Below, piece after piece: positions 42,271-51,455 of a DNA stretch of 64,000 nt (position 1 is the first letter of the stretch; each line of letters opens with the position of its first letter). The stretch covers positions 248,001-312,000 of the forward strand of contig NZ_FOFI01000002.1 of assembly GCF_900110605.1 (NCBI RefSeq). Direction: 5' to 3'. The translations under genes were made by a program, and so were the position numbers. The notes below the pieces were generated by a model. It was not told where the DNA came from. It worked only from the letters and a program-made list of their open reading frames with translations, and searched no databases. Source of the DNA: Epilithonimonas lactis. GTDB taxonomy: Bacteria > Bacteroidota > Bacteroidia > Flavobacteriales > Weeksellaceae.

Positions 42271-45200
42271 ATGAGCAAGTTCACAGAATATAAAAATCTT
42301 AGCCTAACCGAAACTGCAAAAAACATCGCAGAATTTTGGAAAACCAACGATACTTTCAAAAAATCCGTAGAAATCCGCGAAGGACAACCTGAGTTTGTTT
42401 TTTATGAAGGACCTCCTTCTGCGAACGGAATGCCGGGAATTCACCACGTGATGGCGAGAGCGATTAAAGATATTTTCTGTCGTTTCCAAACGCAATCTGG
42501 GAAACAGGTTTTCAGAAAAGCGGGTTGGGACACGCACGGACTTCCTGTAGAATTGGGCGTTGAGAAAGAATTGGGAATAACCAAAGAAGATATCGGCAAA
42601 AAAATCACCATTGAAGAATACAACGAAGCTTGTAAAAACGCCGTGATGCGCTACACCGATGTTTGGAACGATATGACTGAAAAAATCGGCTATTGGGTTG
42701 ACATGGAAAATCCGTACATCACCTACAAACCAAAATATATGGAGTCGGTTTGGTGGCTTTTGAAACAAATTTATGACAAAGGTTTGTTGTACAAAGGTTA
42801 CACGATTCAGCCGTATTCTCCGAAAGCAGGAACAGGTTTATCTTCCCACGAAGTCAATCAACCAGGCGCTTACCGTGATGTTTCTGACACGACGGTTGTT
42901 GCGCAATTTAAAATCAAAAAAGCACCAGAAAATGCAAGCGAAACTTGGAAAGAAATTTCTAAAATCGCTTATCCAACTACCGAAATCAATTCGGACGAAA
43001 TCGCAGGAAGCACTTGTGGTGGCGCTTTGCATTGGGCAGAATTTGACAAAGAAAAACCTCAACCTTCCATTTATTTTCTTGCTTGGACAACGACGCCTTG
43101 GACTTTGCCTTCTAACACAGCTTTAACAGTTGGACCAAAAATCGATTATGTTTTGGTAAAAACTTTCAATCAATATACGTTTGAGCCGATTAATATTATT
43201 TTGGCGAAAGCTTTGGTTGGAAAACAATTTGCGAAGAAATACGCGGAAGGAACAGATGAAGATTTCGCTAATTATACTTCTGAAGCTAAAGTTATTCCGT
43301 ATAAAATCTTAGCCGAATTCAAAGGTGCTGATTTGGTTGGAATCAAATATGAGCAACTTTTAGATTACGCGAAACCTTATCAAAACCCGGAAAATGCTTT
43401 CCGAGTGATTGCCGGAGATTTTGTAACGACCGAAGACGGAACAGGAATCGTACACACTGCGCCGACTTTTGGTGCAGACGATGCGAAAGTTGCGAAAGAA
43501 GCAACACCAGAAGTTCCGCCAATGTTGGTTTTGGACGACAATGGAAATCCGGTTCCTTTGGTTGATATGCAAGGGAAATTTTTATCGATTGTTAAAGATG
43601 AAACTTACGGTTTTGCTAATGAATATGTGAAAGGCGAATATCTGAATGATGACGAAAAATCTGTAGAATTCAACATTCAAAAAGAAAATCTGAAAGCAAT
43701 CATTTCCGATTTGAAAGCGTATCTTTCGGTTGATGAGAGAATTGCCTTAAAATTAAGAAAGGAAAATAAAGCCTTCAAGGTTGAAAAATATGTTCACAGT
43801 TACCCGCACAGTTGGAGAACTGACGAGCCTTTGTTATATTATCCATTAGATTCCTGGTTCATCAAAGTGACGGATGTGAAGGACAGAATGTTCGATTTGA
43901 ATGAAACCATCAACTGGAAACCAAAATCTACAGGTGAAGGCCGTTTCGGAAATTGGTTGAAAAATGCCAACGACTGGAACCTTTCCCGCTCCAGATATTG
44001 GGGAATTCCGTTGCCGATTTGGAGAACGGAAGATAAAAAAGAGGAAGTTTTAATCGGTTCTGTGGAAGAATTGTACAACGCGATTGAAAAATCCATCGAA
44101 GCCGGTTTCCAGAAAGAAAATCCGTTCAAAGGTTTTGAAATCGGAAATATGTCTGATGAAAATTATGCGTTGGTTGACCTTCATAAAAATATTGTAGACC
44201 AAATCACTTTGGTTTCAGAATCGGGAAAACTGATGAAGCGTGAAAGCGATTTGATTGATGTTTGGTTCGATTCCGGAGCGATGCCTTATGCGCAATTGCA
44301 TTATCCTTTTGAAAACAAAGAGCAAGTTGACAACAACAAAGCTTTCCCAGCCGATTTCATCGCAGAGGGCGTTGACCAGACTCGTGGATGGTTTTACACT
44401 TTGCACGCGATTGCAACAACAGTTTTCGATTCTGTAGCTTATAAAAATGTCGTTTCAAATGGTTTGGTTCTTGACAAAAATGGACAAAAAATGTCGAAAC
44501 GTCTTGGAAACGCCGTTGACCCATTCGAAACACTTTCGGTTTACGGACCGGATGCGACGCGTTGGTATATGATTTCCAATGCGAATCCTTGGGAAAATTT
44601 GAAATTTGATATTGAAGGCATTGATGAAGTAAGAAGAAAATTCTTCGGAACACTTTACAATACCTACTCATTCTTCGCTTTGTATGCGAATGTTGACGGT
44701 TTCAAATACTTGGAAAGCAACATTGAAAACCGTCCGGAAATTGACCGTTGGATTTTGTCTGAATTGAATTTATTAATAAAAGACGTCAAATCTTTCTACG
44801 AAGATTATGAACCAACAAAAGCTTCGAGAGCAATCAATAATTTCGTTAATGATAACTTATCGAACTGGTACGTAAGACTTTGCAGAAGACGTTTCTGGAA
44901 AGGCGATTATTCTGATGATAAGATTTCGGCTTACCAAACGCTTTACACTTGTCTTGAAACTGTAGCGAAACTTTCCGCGCCAATTGCGCCATTCTTTATG
45001 GACCAATTGTTTCAGGATTTGAACAAGGTCACTGGAAAAGAAGTGGTAAATTCTGTTCACCTGACAGACTTCCCAGTAGTGGATGAAAGCTTGATTGACC
45101 AGGATTTGGTTGAGAAAACGCATCTGGCGCAACAAATAACATCGATGGTTTTTTCATTGAGAAAGAAAGAAAATGTGAAAGTTCGTCAGCCACTTCAAAA

Positions 45201-45837
45201 AGTGATGATTCCGGTCTTGGACAAGAAAACTGAAGAGCAAATTCTAGCTGTTTCAGAGTTAATCAAACAAGAAGTGAATGTGAAAGAATTGCAACTCATC
45301 AATTCCGAAGAAGCCTCGCATCTTATTGTAAAACAAATCAAACCGAATTTCAAAACCCTTGGGGCGAGATTAGGAAAAGATATGAAAACGGTTGCAGGAG
45401 AAATCTCAAACTTTACTTCTGAGCAAATTGCAACCTTGGAAAAAGAAGGAAAAGCAACCGTTTCCGGATACGAAATTACGACTGAAGATGTGGAGATTTT
45501 TACAAAAGATATCCCAGGATGGACCGTTGCGAGCGAAGGAAAAACAACTGTGGCATTAGATTTGAAGCTGACGGATGAATTGAGATCAGAAGGCGTTGCA
45601 CGAGAGTTCATCAACAGGGTTCAAAATCTTAGAAAAGAGAAAGATTTTGATTTAACGGACAGAATATCAATCCAATTGGAAGAGAATTCGCCGTTCCAGA
45701 CAGAACTTATTAACAATGATGCATATATTTCTGAAGAAGTATTGTCAGATAAAATAGAATTTGTAAATTCACTTTCAAATTTCGATGAAATAGAGATAGA
45801 TGAAGAAAAATTCAAGGTAAAGGTTGAGAAAAAATAA
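42271..45837 (+). CDS. ileS: Isoleucyl-tRNA synthetase, type 2, with swapped HIGH motif
   Basis: A 1188-residue class I synthetase that charges tRNA-Ile. Its long C-terminus without a terminal zinc finger fits the eukaryote-like type 2. The class signature HxGH reads Gly56-Ile57-His58-His59 (PPSANGMPGIHHVMAR), so first and third positions are exchanged. The second signature KMSKR is at 740-744. Editing (CP1) features such as AWTTTPWTLPSNTAL are present. Type 2 enzymes are known to resist mupirocin, and the swapped motif has been linked with very high resistance. The ATG at the chosen position is preferred to a TTG two codons upstream. Confidence 0.97.
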   Translation: MSKFTEYKNLSLTETAKNIAEFWKTNDTFKKSVEIREGQPEFVFYEGPPSANGMPGIHHVMARAIKDIFCRFQTQSGKQVFRKAGWDTHGLPVELGVEKELGITKEDIGKKITIEEYNEACKNAVMRYTDVWNDMTEKIGYWVDMENPYITYKPKYMESVWWLLKQIYDKGLLYKGYTIQPYSPKAGTGLSSHEVNQPGAYRDVSDTTVVAQFKIKKAPENASETWKEISKIAYPTTEINSDEIAGSTCGGALHWAEFDKEKPQPSIYFLAWTTTPWTLPSNTALTVGPKIDYVLVKTFNQYTFEPINIILAKALVGKQFAKKYAEGTDEDFANYTSEAKVIPYKILAEFKGADLVGIKYEQLLDYAKPYQNPENAFRVIAGDFVTTEDGTGIVHTAPTFGADDAKVAKEATPEVPPMLVLDDNGNPVPLVDMQGKFLSIVKDETYGFANEYVKGEYLNDDEKSVEFNIQKENLKAIISDLKAYLSVDERIALKLRKENKAFKVEKYVHSYPHSWRTDEPLLYYPLDSWFIKVTDVKDRMFDLNETINWKPKSTGEGRFGNWLKNANDWNLSRSRYWGIPLPIWRTEDKKEEVLIGSVEELYNAIEKSIEAGFQKENPFKGFEIGNMSDENYALVDLHKNIVDQITLVSESGKLMKRESDLIDVWFDSGAMPYAQLHYPFENKEQVDNNKAFPADFIAEGVDQTRGWFYTLHAIATTVFDSVAYKNVVSNGLVLDKNGQKMSKRLGNAVDPFETLSVYGPDATRWYMISNANPWENLKFDIEGIDEVRRKFFGTLYNTYSFFALYANVDGFKYLESNIENRPEIDRWILSELNLLIKDVKSFYEDYEPTKASRAINNFVNDNLSNWYVRLCRRRFWKGDYSDDKISAYQTLYTCLETVAKLSAPIAPFFMDQLFQDLNKVTGKEVVNSVHLTDFPVVDESLIDQDLVEKTHLAQQITSMVFSLRKKENVKVRQPLQKVMIPVLDKKTEEQILAVSELIKQEVNVKELQLINSEEASHLIVKQIKPNFKTLGARLGKDMKTVAGEISNFTSEQIATLEKEGKATVSGYEITTEDVEIFTKDIPGWTVASEGKTTVALDLKLTDELRSEGVAREFINRVQNLRKEKDFDLTDRISIQLEENSPFQTELINNDAYISEEVLSDKIEFVNSLSNFDEIEIDEEKFKVKVEKK

Positions 45838-45985
45838 ACGATTTTTTATTATTGTTAAGAAATTGTGAATTGATAATTCTTTATTGATGTTTTTTAAATT
45901 TTATTTCTATCTTGTTTATTGAAATCAGCGTTGCTGCTAGAAATGAGAAAAGCTAAAAAAAATAAAAATTGAACAATTAATAACA

Positions 45986-46372
45986 ATGGAAATGGCCGAC
46001 GAAAAATTACGCTATAGTGACGCAGACCTTCAGGAATTCAAACAACTGATTCAAGATAAAATTGATAAGGCAGAACATGATCTTGTTTTGATCAAGGAAA
46101 GTTTTATCAATGACCAAAACAATGGGACAGACGACACATCGCCTACCTTCAAAGCTTTTGAAGAAGGTGCAGAAACCTTGAGCAAAGAGCAGAACTCTAT
46201 CTTGGCAGGAAGACAGGAAAAATTTGTACGAGACCTGAAGCACGCGCTTATCAGAATCCAAAACAAAACCTATGGCATCTGCAGAGTAACAGGAAAACTG
46301 ATCCCGAAAGAAAGATTGAGAGCAGTTCCTCACGCAACATTGAGCATTGAGGCCAAAAATATGCAGCGATAA
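45986..46372 (+). CDS. DksA/TraR-family protein without intact zinc finger, 128 aa
   Basis: A helical N-terminal half (LQEFKQLIQDKIDKAEHDLV) is followed by a DksA-like C-terminus YGICRVTGKLIPKERLRAVP. Of the four zinc-finger Cys only one remains (GICRVTGK), the usual pattern in many Bacteroidota members. The family binds the RNA polymerase secondary channel and tunes rRNA and stress transcription. An alternative start is the third codon, also Met. It stands between ileS and a terminator. Confidence 0.85.
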   Translation: MEMADEKLRYSDADLQEFKQLIQDKIDKAEHDLVLIKESFINDQNNGTDDTSPTFKAFEEGAETLSKEQNSILAGRQEKFVRDLKHALIRIQNKTYGICRVTGKLIPKERLRAVPHATLSIEAKNMQR

Positions 46373-46416
46373 ACTGTTGTAGATATTAAGTACAAAAGTA
46401 TAATGTAATAAATTCT

Positions 46417-46464
46417 AATACAAAGCATAAGGTGTTTCGGCACTTTTGCTTTGTATTTTTTTTA
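46417..46464 (+). terminator. Strong terminator after the DksA-like gene
   Basis: Long stem AATACAAAGCA / TGCTTTGTATT with inner GGTG / CAC pairs around TTTCGG, followed by eight T. It ends six bases before the ATG of the next small gene, so that gene must use a promoter within or beyond the hairpin or depend on read-through. Confidence 0.8.
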
Positions 46465-46469
46465 TAAGG

Positions 46470-46712
46470 ATGGCAACGATTATTATTTTATTAGTGGTTA
46501 TTTTGGTAGGTTTTTTTATTTTTAGAAACAGGTCTATCAAAAATCCTTTCCAGCCCGATGAGAAGTACTATACCATCGATGACGAGTTCAATGCGAAACG
46601 CAAGGAACGGCAAGATGAAATCGATAAGCTTCTGAGCAAAATTGGAAAGAACGGTCTGGACGACCTGACCGAAAAAGAACGCAAAAGGCTGGACGAATTG
46701 TCCAAGAAATAA
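46470..46712 (+). CDS. Small membrane protein with DUF6576-like tail, 80 aa
   Basis: One N-terminal transmembrane helix (IIILLVVILVGFFIF), then a charged linker and the C-terminal helix-rich segment IDKLLSKIGKNGLDDLTEKE, which ends KRLDELSKK. That tail is found at the C-terminus of Bacteroidota rhomboid-family proteins and in small single-helix proteins. I chose the ATG giving MATIIILL; an upstream TTG lies inside the terminator. Function unknown. Confidence 0.75.
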   Translation: MATIIILLVVILVGFFIFRNRSIKNPFQPDEKYYTIDDEFNAKRKERQDEIDKLLSKIGKNGLDDLTEKERKRLDELSKK

Positions 46713-46723
46713 GTAATTTGAAT

Positions 46724-46731
46724 TACATTTG
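46724..46731 (+). promoter_or_regulatory. Candidate promoter for the DUF2683-lspA operon
   Basis: TACATTTG matches TAnnTTTG, about 63 bp upstream of the small DUF2683-like gene, with a TTG 23 bp further upstream as a possible -33 element. Confidence 0.4.
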
Positions 46732-46793
46732 CAAATAATTTTTCTACAGGGAAAATTAACAACATCCCGATTTTAAACTATAAAAATTACAAC

Positions 46794-46985
46794 ATGGAAT
46801 CCATAATTGTACATCCAAAAAATGCAATGGAATTGACGGCGCTGAAAAGCGTCTTGAAAGATATGAACATCGAGTTTGAAAAATTTCACACCAAAAATAA
46901 TTTCCACAACAAGAAAACAGTTCAAAAAATCACGGAAAGAAAAGAGAAAAAAATCTTCAAACCTTCTAAACCAAAAGGATTGTAA
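46794..46985 (+). CDS. DUF2683-like small protein, 63 aa
   Basis: A 63-residue protein with N-terminal MESIIVHPKNAMELTALKSV and a basic Lys-rich C-terminus (KITERKEKKIFKPSKPKGL). The start is typical of the DUF2683 or antitoxin-like family of Bacteroidota, in which a short helix-rich protein often precedes a toxin; here it precedes lspA instead. Its stop overlaps the lspA start by 1 nt (TAATG), which suggests coupling. Function unknown. Confidence 0.75.
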   Translation: MESIIVHPKNAMELTALKSVLKDMNIEFEKFHTKNNFHNKKTVQKITERKEKKIFKPSKPKGL

Positions 46986-47638
46986 TGAGTAAAAAGACAA
47001 TTATTATACTGGTTACATTACTTGTTCTTATTATAGACCAAGCCTCAAAAATCTATATCAAAACACATTTCTACCTTGGCGAAAGCGTAGATGTTTTTGG
47101 ATTAAGCTGGTTCAAATTGACCTTCGTTGAAAATCCTGGAATGGCCTACGGTCTGCACTTCGGTGGACTTTGGGGCAAATATGCTTTGATTCTCCTTAGA
47201 ATTGTTCTTGCCATCGGAATGGTCGTTTTGTTTAAAAAATGGCTGAAAGAAGGCGCTTCCAATTACCTCATCATTCCAATGGCGATGATCTTTGCAGGCG
47301 CGATCGGAAATGTTTTTGATGGGATATTCTACGGAATCATTTTCGACAGCGGAACATTCTACGATGCTGCATCCGAAAGATGGATCGACTACGGAGGCGT
47401 TTCCAAACTAACACAAATTGGACACGGCTATTCTGATCTGATGAAAGGTTGCGTGGTCGACATGTTGCACTTCCCATTGGTGGATACGACCTGGCCAGAT
47501 TGGGTTCCAGTTCTAGGAGGTAACAGGATCGAGTTCTTCAAATATATCTTCAACGTTGCAGACAGTTCTATCACTATTGGCGCGTTGTTCCTTTATATTT
47601 TCAGAAAGAAAGCATTCCCGAACGGATTGGATTTTTAA
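46985..47638 (+). CDS. lspA: Lipoprotein signal peptidase (signal peptidase II)
   Basis: A 217-residue inner-membrane aspartyl protease that removes the signal peptide of prolipoproteins. Features: IIDQASKIYIKTHF, FVENPGMAYGLHFGG, AGAIGNVFDGI with the first catalytic Asp, and FNVADSSITIG with the second Asp. It is longer than the 160-residue enterobacterial enzyme because of an insertion after FDGIFYGI, as is common in Bacteroidota. Many lipoproteins in this window would be its substrates. Confidence 0.96.
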   Translation: MSKKTIIILVTLLVLIIDQASKIYIKTHFYLGESVDVFGLSWFKLTFVENPGMAYGLHFGGLWGKYALILLRIVLAIGMVVLFKKWLKEGASNYLIIPMAMIFAGAIGNVFDGIFYGIIFDSGTFYDAASERWIDYGGVSKLTQIGHGYSDLMKGCVVDMLHFPLVDTTWPDWVPVLGGNRIEFFKYIFNVADSSITIGALFLYIFRKKAFPNGLDF

Positions 47639-47641
47639 TTG

Positions 47642-48283
47642 ATGAAAATCTTCAAAAAAATATTGATAATAGGACTGATCTTCTTCGGAATGTCAGCCCT
47701 ATTTGTTTTGTGGGCCAACATCAAAATCGACACCGATTATGAAGACAACATCACTTCCAATCTTGGAAATCTGCCCAATGAGAAGGTAGGACTTCTTTTG
47801 GGAACGAGTAAAATACTGGCCAATGGAAAACCAAATCCATATTTTTTCAATAGGATCAAAGCGGCGGCAGAGCTTTACCACGCAGGCAGAATTCAAAACA
47901 TCATTGCCAGCGGAGACAACTCCAGAAAGAATTACAACGAGCCGGAAGACATGAAGAACGAACTCATCAAAGCTGGTGTTCCGGCTGATAAGATCTACGA
48001 AGATTTTGCTGGTTTCAGAACTTTGGATTCGGTTGTTCGGGCAAAGGAGATCTTTGGCCAAAACTCTTTCATTATCATTTCTCAACGTTTCCATAATGAG
48101 CGTGCGGTCTACATTGCGTATCAATTCGGGATCGTTGCCTATGGTTATAACGCAAAAGACGTGAATCAATATGCAGGATTCAAAACCAATGCGCGTGAAA
48201 AACTAGCCAGGGCAAAGGTATTTTGGGATCTCTTATTCGATGTCGAACCGAAATTTGGCGGGAAGAAGATTTTAATAGAATAA
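47642..48283 (+). CDS. SanA/ElyC-like DUF218 membrane protein
   Basis: A 213-residue protein with one N-terminal transmembrane helix (ILIIGLIFFGMSALFVLWAN) and a DUF218 domain: GLLLGTSKIL, NPYFFNRIKAAAELYHAGR, IIASGDNSRKNYNEPEDM and ISQRFHNERAVYIA. Members (SanA, ElyC, YdcF) affect the envelope and vancomycin tolerance, but the reaction is not known. I chose the ATG just after lspA; the stop of lspA and this start are 3 bp apart, so they are co-transcribed. Confidence 0.88.
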   Translation: MKIFKKILIIGLIFFGMSALFVLWANIKIDTDYEDNITSNLGNLPNEKVGLLLGTSKILANGKPNPYFFNRIKAAAELYHAGRIQNIIASGDNSRKNYNEPEDMKNELIKAGVPADKIYEDFAGFRTLDSVVRAKEIFGQNSFIIISQRFHNERAVYIAYQFGIVAYGYNAKDVNQYAGFKTNAREKLARAKVFWDLLFDVEPKFGGKKILIE

Positions 48284-48311
48284 TTTTGCTATTTTTAGAG
48301 TAAATAAATCG

Positions 48312-49481
48312 ATGATGAAAAAAACCTACTTGTTGTTCCTAATTTCTCTATTTATTTTCTCGTGCAAAGACGAAGCTCAAACAGATGCTGCAAACAGCGA
48401 TGAGTACGAAAGTCTTCTACTTGGAATTTCCCGATCTCAAATTGATTCTATCAAAAATAGCGAGGCGAAAAAGCAGGTCGTTCTAAAGAAATTCTCTTAC
48501 GAATTAGATTCTGCAAATTCAATTGATGTCATGCTTCCTGTCAGCAATTTTCTCAAAGAATATTCATTTTCCAGCAAGATCTACCTTACGGATCCAGAAT
48601 CAACTTCGGATGATGAAAACTTAGCAACTTCAACAGCAATTAGCATCCTGAATCCTTTTTCCGATGGTGATCTGGAAGAATTGTTGTTGGTTGGAAAATC
48701 TACAGACCCCAATATTTTCCCGGTTTCTGATATTAAAAAATTCAATGAGCCAGAAAAAATCATCTATGAAGACAAAAATTCATTACTCTATGTGGATGGA
48801 TATGGCCGCAAGCTCATGTATTACAGGCAGTACAATCCTGCGAACTCAACCTATTATCTCTACACCGTTGAAGTTCCGAAATTTAATGACCAGAAGCTAC
48901 AGTACGCCACATTGTTCTCGGTTTACAACAAAGCGCAAAATCTTTTAGCTTTTGATAAAGAAACGCCTTCTGAAAATCTGACCTGGGAAAAGGTAAGATC
49001 CAGCATTTCCGAATCGGAATTGAAAAATTACAACGTGTACTACGCGTCTCTTCAAAAAGAGATCAAATATTTCCTTAAGAGTAATGACAGCGTCAACATC
49101 AACAGAGACAAGATCCAGTTCTACCTCTACCGCGACGAGGACCACAGTAAAAACAAATTTGACCAGGTCACGTTCCTCGCAAGTTCACAATACGCCGGAC
49201 TCTTTGGTGACCTTGATTTTGAAAACAGAATGTACTCAGGCTACTTCAATCAGCACTATGACAGCGATGATGATTTCAAATTTATCAAAGGAATAAGTGA
49301 CCACAGCATTCTGGTAAGTGCTACCAAAAACGGCTACAGTTCCGATGAGACCAAATATTACATCATCAGTTCTATCAATATGGAAAAAGGTCAGTTCTAT
49401 CTCATCAGCCCAACCAATGAACAGGGCAACGACCTGACCGCCTTGATGAATGATCATTTCAGCAAACATTTAAAAATCTAA
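48312..49481 (+). CDS. Hypothetical lipoprotein, 389 aa
   Basis: Signal MMKKTYLLFLISLFIFSC with lipobox Cys. The mature protein has acidic and Ser-rich segments (AANSDEYESLLLG) and a middle region DPNIFPVSDIKKFNEPEK that might form beta strands. No family is recognised. It is adjacent to a second lipoprotein gene, from which it is separated by only 2 bp, and probably works with it at the outer membrane. Either of the two adjacent ATG codons could start it. Confidence 0.75.
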   Translation: MMKKTYLLFLISLFIFSCKDEAQTDAANSDEYESLLLGISRSQIDSIKNSEAKKQVVLKKFSYELDSANSIDVMLPVSNFLKEYSFSSKIYLTDPESTSDDENLATSTAISILNPFSDGDLEELLLVGKSTDPNIFPVSDIKKFNEPEKIIYEDKNSLLYVDGYGRKLMYYRQYNPANSTYYLYTVEVPKFNDQKLQYATLFSVYNKAQNLLAFDKETPSENLTWEKVRSSISESELKNYNVYYASLQKEIKYFLKSNDSVNINRDKIQFYLYRDEDHSKNKFDQVTFLASSQYAGLFGDLDFENRMYSGYFNQHYDSDDDFKFIKGISDHSILVSATKNGYSSDETKYYIISSINMEKGQFYLISPTNEQGNDLTALMNDHFSKHLKI

Positions 49482-49483
49482 GG

Positions 49484-50026
49484 ATGAAAGCAGCTATAAC
49501 AACGACATTTCTTTCCATGGTCATCATCTCCTGCAATCCTGTTGGCGATACCATTTCCGAAGAAAAACCGCTGGACGACCAATTGGTCAACACGACCGAA
49601 AACATCGACCTGAAAAAAGGAGATGTGCTCGTGATCTGGGGAAAAATGGATGCTTCTTTGCTTAAAAACGACAATGTTCCGATGTTCGAATTGAACTACA
49701 ACCTAAGTCTCGACGGGAAAACAATCGATAACAAATCTGTTCAAATGTTTGCAAGCAATGATAACATCATCAAATCGACCTATGAAATTCAAAAAGACGA
49801 GGAAGAAGATGAACCTGCTGAGATTGAATTTGATACAAGCGATGATACTTCTTCCGAAAACATCGAATATAAAACTGTAAAATCAAACTGGAGTTTCGAG
49901 CAAGAGGTCATAAAAATCCCAATCGAAAAGGATGGAAAATACACCCTGGACTACAAAGCCAGCAGCGAGAGCGAATCATCGCGCAGTATGTTTACGAAAG
50001 TGGCTGTGATCCTTAGAAAAAAGTAG
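49484..50026 (+). CDS. Hypothetical lipoprotein, 180 aa
   Basis: Signal MKAAITTTFLSMVIISC with lipobox Cys. The mature part has a beta-sandwich-like pattern with an acidic stretch (DEEEDEPAEIEFDTSDDTSS). No family is recognised. It shares an operon with the preceding lipoprotein. A convergent membrane-protein gene begins only 3 bp beyond its end, and no terminator hairpin is obvious. Confidence 0.72.
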   Translation: MKAAITTTFLSMVIISCNPVGDTISEEKPLDDQLVNTTENIDLKKGDVLVIWGKMDASLLKNDNVPMFELNYNLSLDGKTIDNKSVQMFASNDNIIKSTYEIQKDEEEDEPAEIEFDTSDDTSSENIEYKTVKSNWSFEQEVIKIPIEKDGKYTLDYKASSESESSRSMFTKVAVILRKK

Positions 50027-50029
50027 AAT

Positions 50030-51388
50030 TTATTTTTTGTTTAATGTTTGAAAAGCGATGTAGTAAATCCCATAAAATACAATCGTCGTTAGAATCATTG
50101 CAATAGAAAATGTGTGTTTCACAAAATCCAAAACATAATCTTTGAACATAAATTCCTCGTCATAAATGCCGCTGTAAAACGGATAAACTTTAATCATTGT
50201 GACAAGTCCAGCAAGGATCAAAGGAAAAATCCAATTGTACTTTTTGATGTAGGCCACGATCCAAAATGCAGCAATATAAATGGCGGCAAACAACAGACCT
50301 TCCAGCCTTTTGTTACTATCCAAAATATCATTTTTGTAATTGAAAAGAATCAGAATGGAGGCAATGATCAAATGGACCTTCTTTGCTTTCCCCAAATTTG
50401 CAGGCGAGAGAAACTTGATCTTGTCATCGAATTTTATCATCAACAGAGAAATGATATTGACCACTGGAATCCAAACCGAACTTCCGACCACACCGTAATA
50501 TTTTTGTTTGAGAATACTTCTTTCCTTCAGAAATTGCCCTACAAATCTGGAACAGATCACAAAGAAAACAATCACCGAAATATTATTGATCCAACCGAAG
50601 ACCGTCAGCTTTTTACCGAAGAAATCCAGCTCGAGAGAAACCGCATTCTCCAAAAGATAAAAGAAGAAAAATATCAAACAACTTATTGAGATCAAAACCG
50701 CTGTACCAAAATAACGGTTGACAAACTGCAATACAACCGAACTGAAGTTATAAATATTTTCACGCTTTGATAAACAAGCCATCAAAAACAAAAAGGCGCC
50801 TAAGAATGCAACACTTCTGATAGATGACAATGCATAATAAATCAAAGTCACGATGAATTCTACAGTCTTTGAACTGTATGAAGCCGATGTGATCATCTGC
50901 TCCAACATTCCCATATCTGTGTTGTACAGTGAGAAAAAGCCCAGATTCAATAGGAATACTTTTAGCAAAGACCATTTTCCTTCAATATTCTCTTCGACCA
51001 AATATCTTTTGGAAAGAACGAAAACCGCTGCCAACTCTACGATGAGATAGGTGTATTTCCTAAGCGTATCCGAATCTATCAGTTTTTCAAACGGGAAGTA
51101 ATAATCGAGTGTATCGCGCAGGTCTTTCATAAAAAAGAAACACAAAACAAGCAAAGGAAGAACGATGAGAAGAGACCTCCAACGTTTGTTGATCACGAAA
51201 TACCAAGTGAACAGCAAACAAGCCAATGCATCTGACAGAAAATCAAAAATGGTGGCCAAAAAGGAGCTTTTATTTTCCGGATAGAAGAAATTGGTTGTAA
51301 AATCAACCGCTATAAAAATAGCCAATAGGATCCATAAACTTTTGATTGACCTAAAGATCTTTGGCGACAGATAATCGTTGTTCTCCAT
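50030..51388 (-). CDS. Polytopic membrane protein, 452 aa
   Basis: About 12 hydrophobic helices can be counted, including LWILLAIFIAVDFTTNFF, LLIVLPLLVLCFFFM, TAVLISISCLIFFFF and SIAMILTTIVFYGIYYIAF. No soluble catalytic domain or transporter signature is visible, and I do not recognise a family. The C-terminus ends in LNKK. It is convergent with the lipoprotein pair. Confidence 0.75.
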   Translation of the reverse strand: MENNDYLSPKIFRSIKSLWILLAIFIAVDFTTNFFYPENKSSFLATIFDFLSDALACLLFTWYFVINKRWRSLLIVLPLLVLCFFFMKDLRDTLDYYFPFEKLIDSDTLRKYTYLIVELAAVFVLSKRYLVEENIEGKWSLLKVFLLNLGFFSLYNTDMGMLEQMITSASYSSKTVEFIVTLIYYALSSIRSVAFLGAFLFLMACLSKRENIYNFSSVVLQFVNRYFGTAVLISISCLIFFFFYLLENAVSLELDFFGKKLTVFGWINNISVIVFFVICSRFVGQFLKERSILKQKYYGVVGSSVWIPVVNIISLLMIKFDDKIKFLSPANLGKAKKVHLIIASILILFNYKNDILDSNKRLEGLLFAAIYIAAFWIVAYIKKYNWIFPLILAGLVTMIKVYPFYSGIYDEEFMFKDYVLDFVKHTFSIAMILTTIVFYGIYYIAFQTLNKK

Positions 51389-51455
51389 TTGCGAAAATTA
51401 TTTTCACTAATATAAGAATTTTTATAAAGTTAATGGCTGATTATTAGATCTTTCG

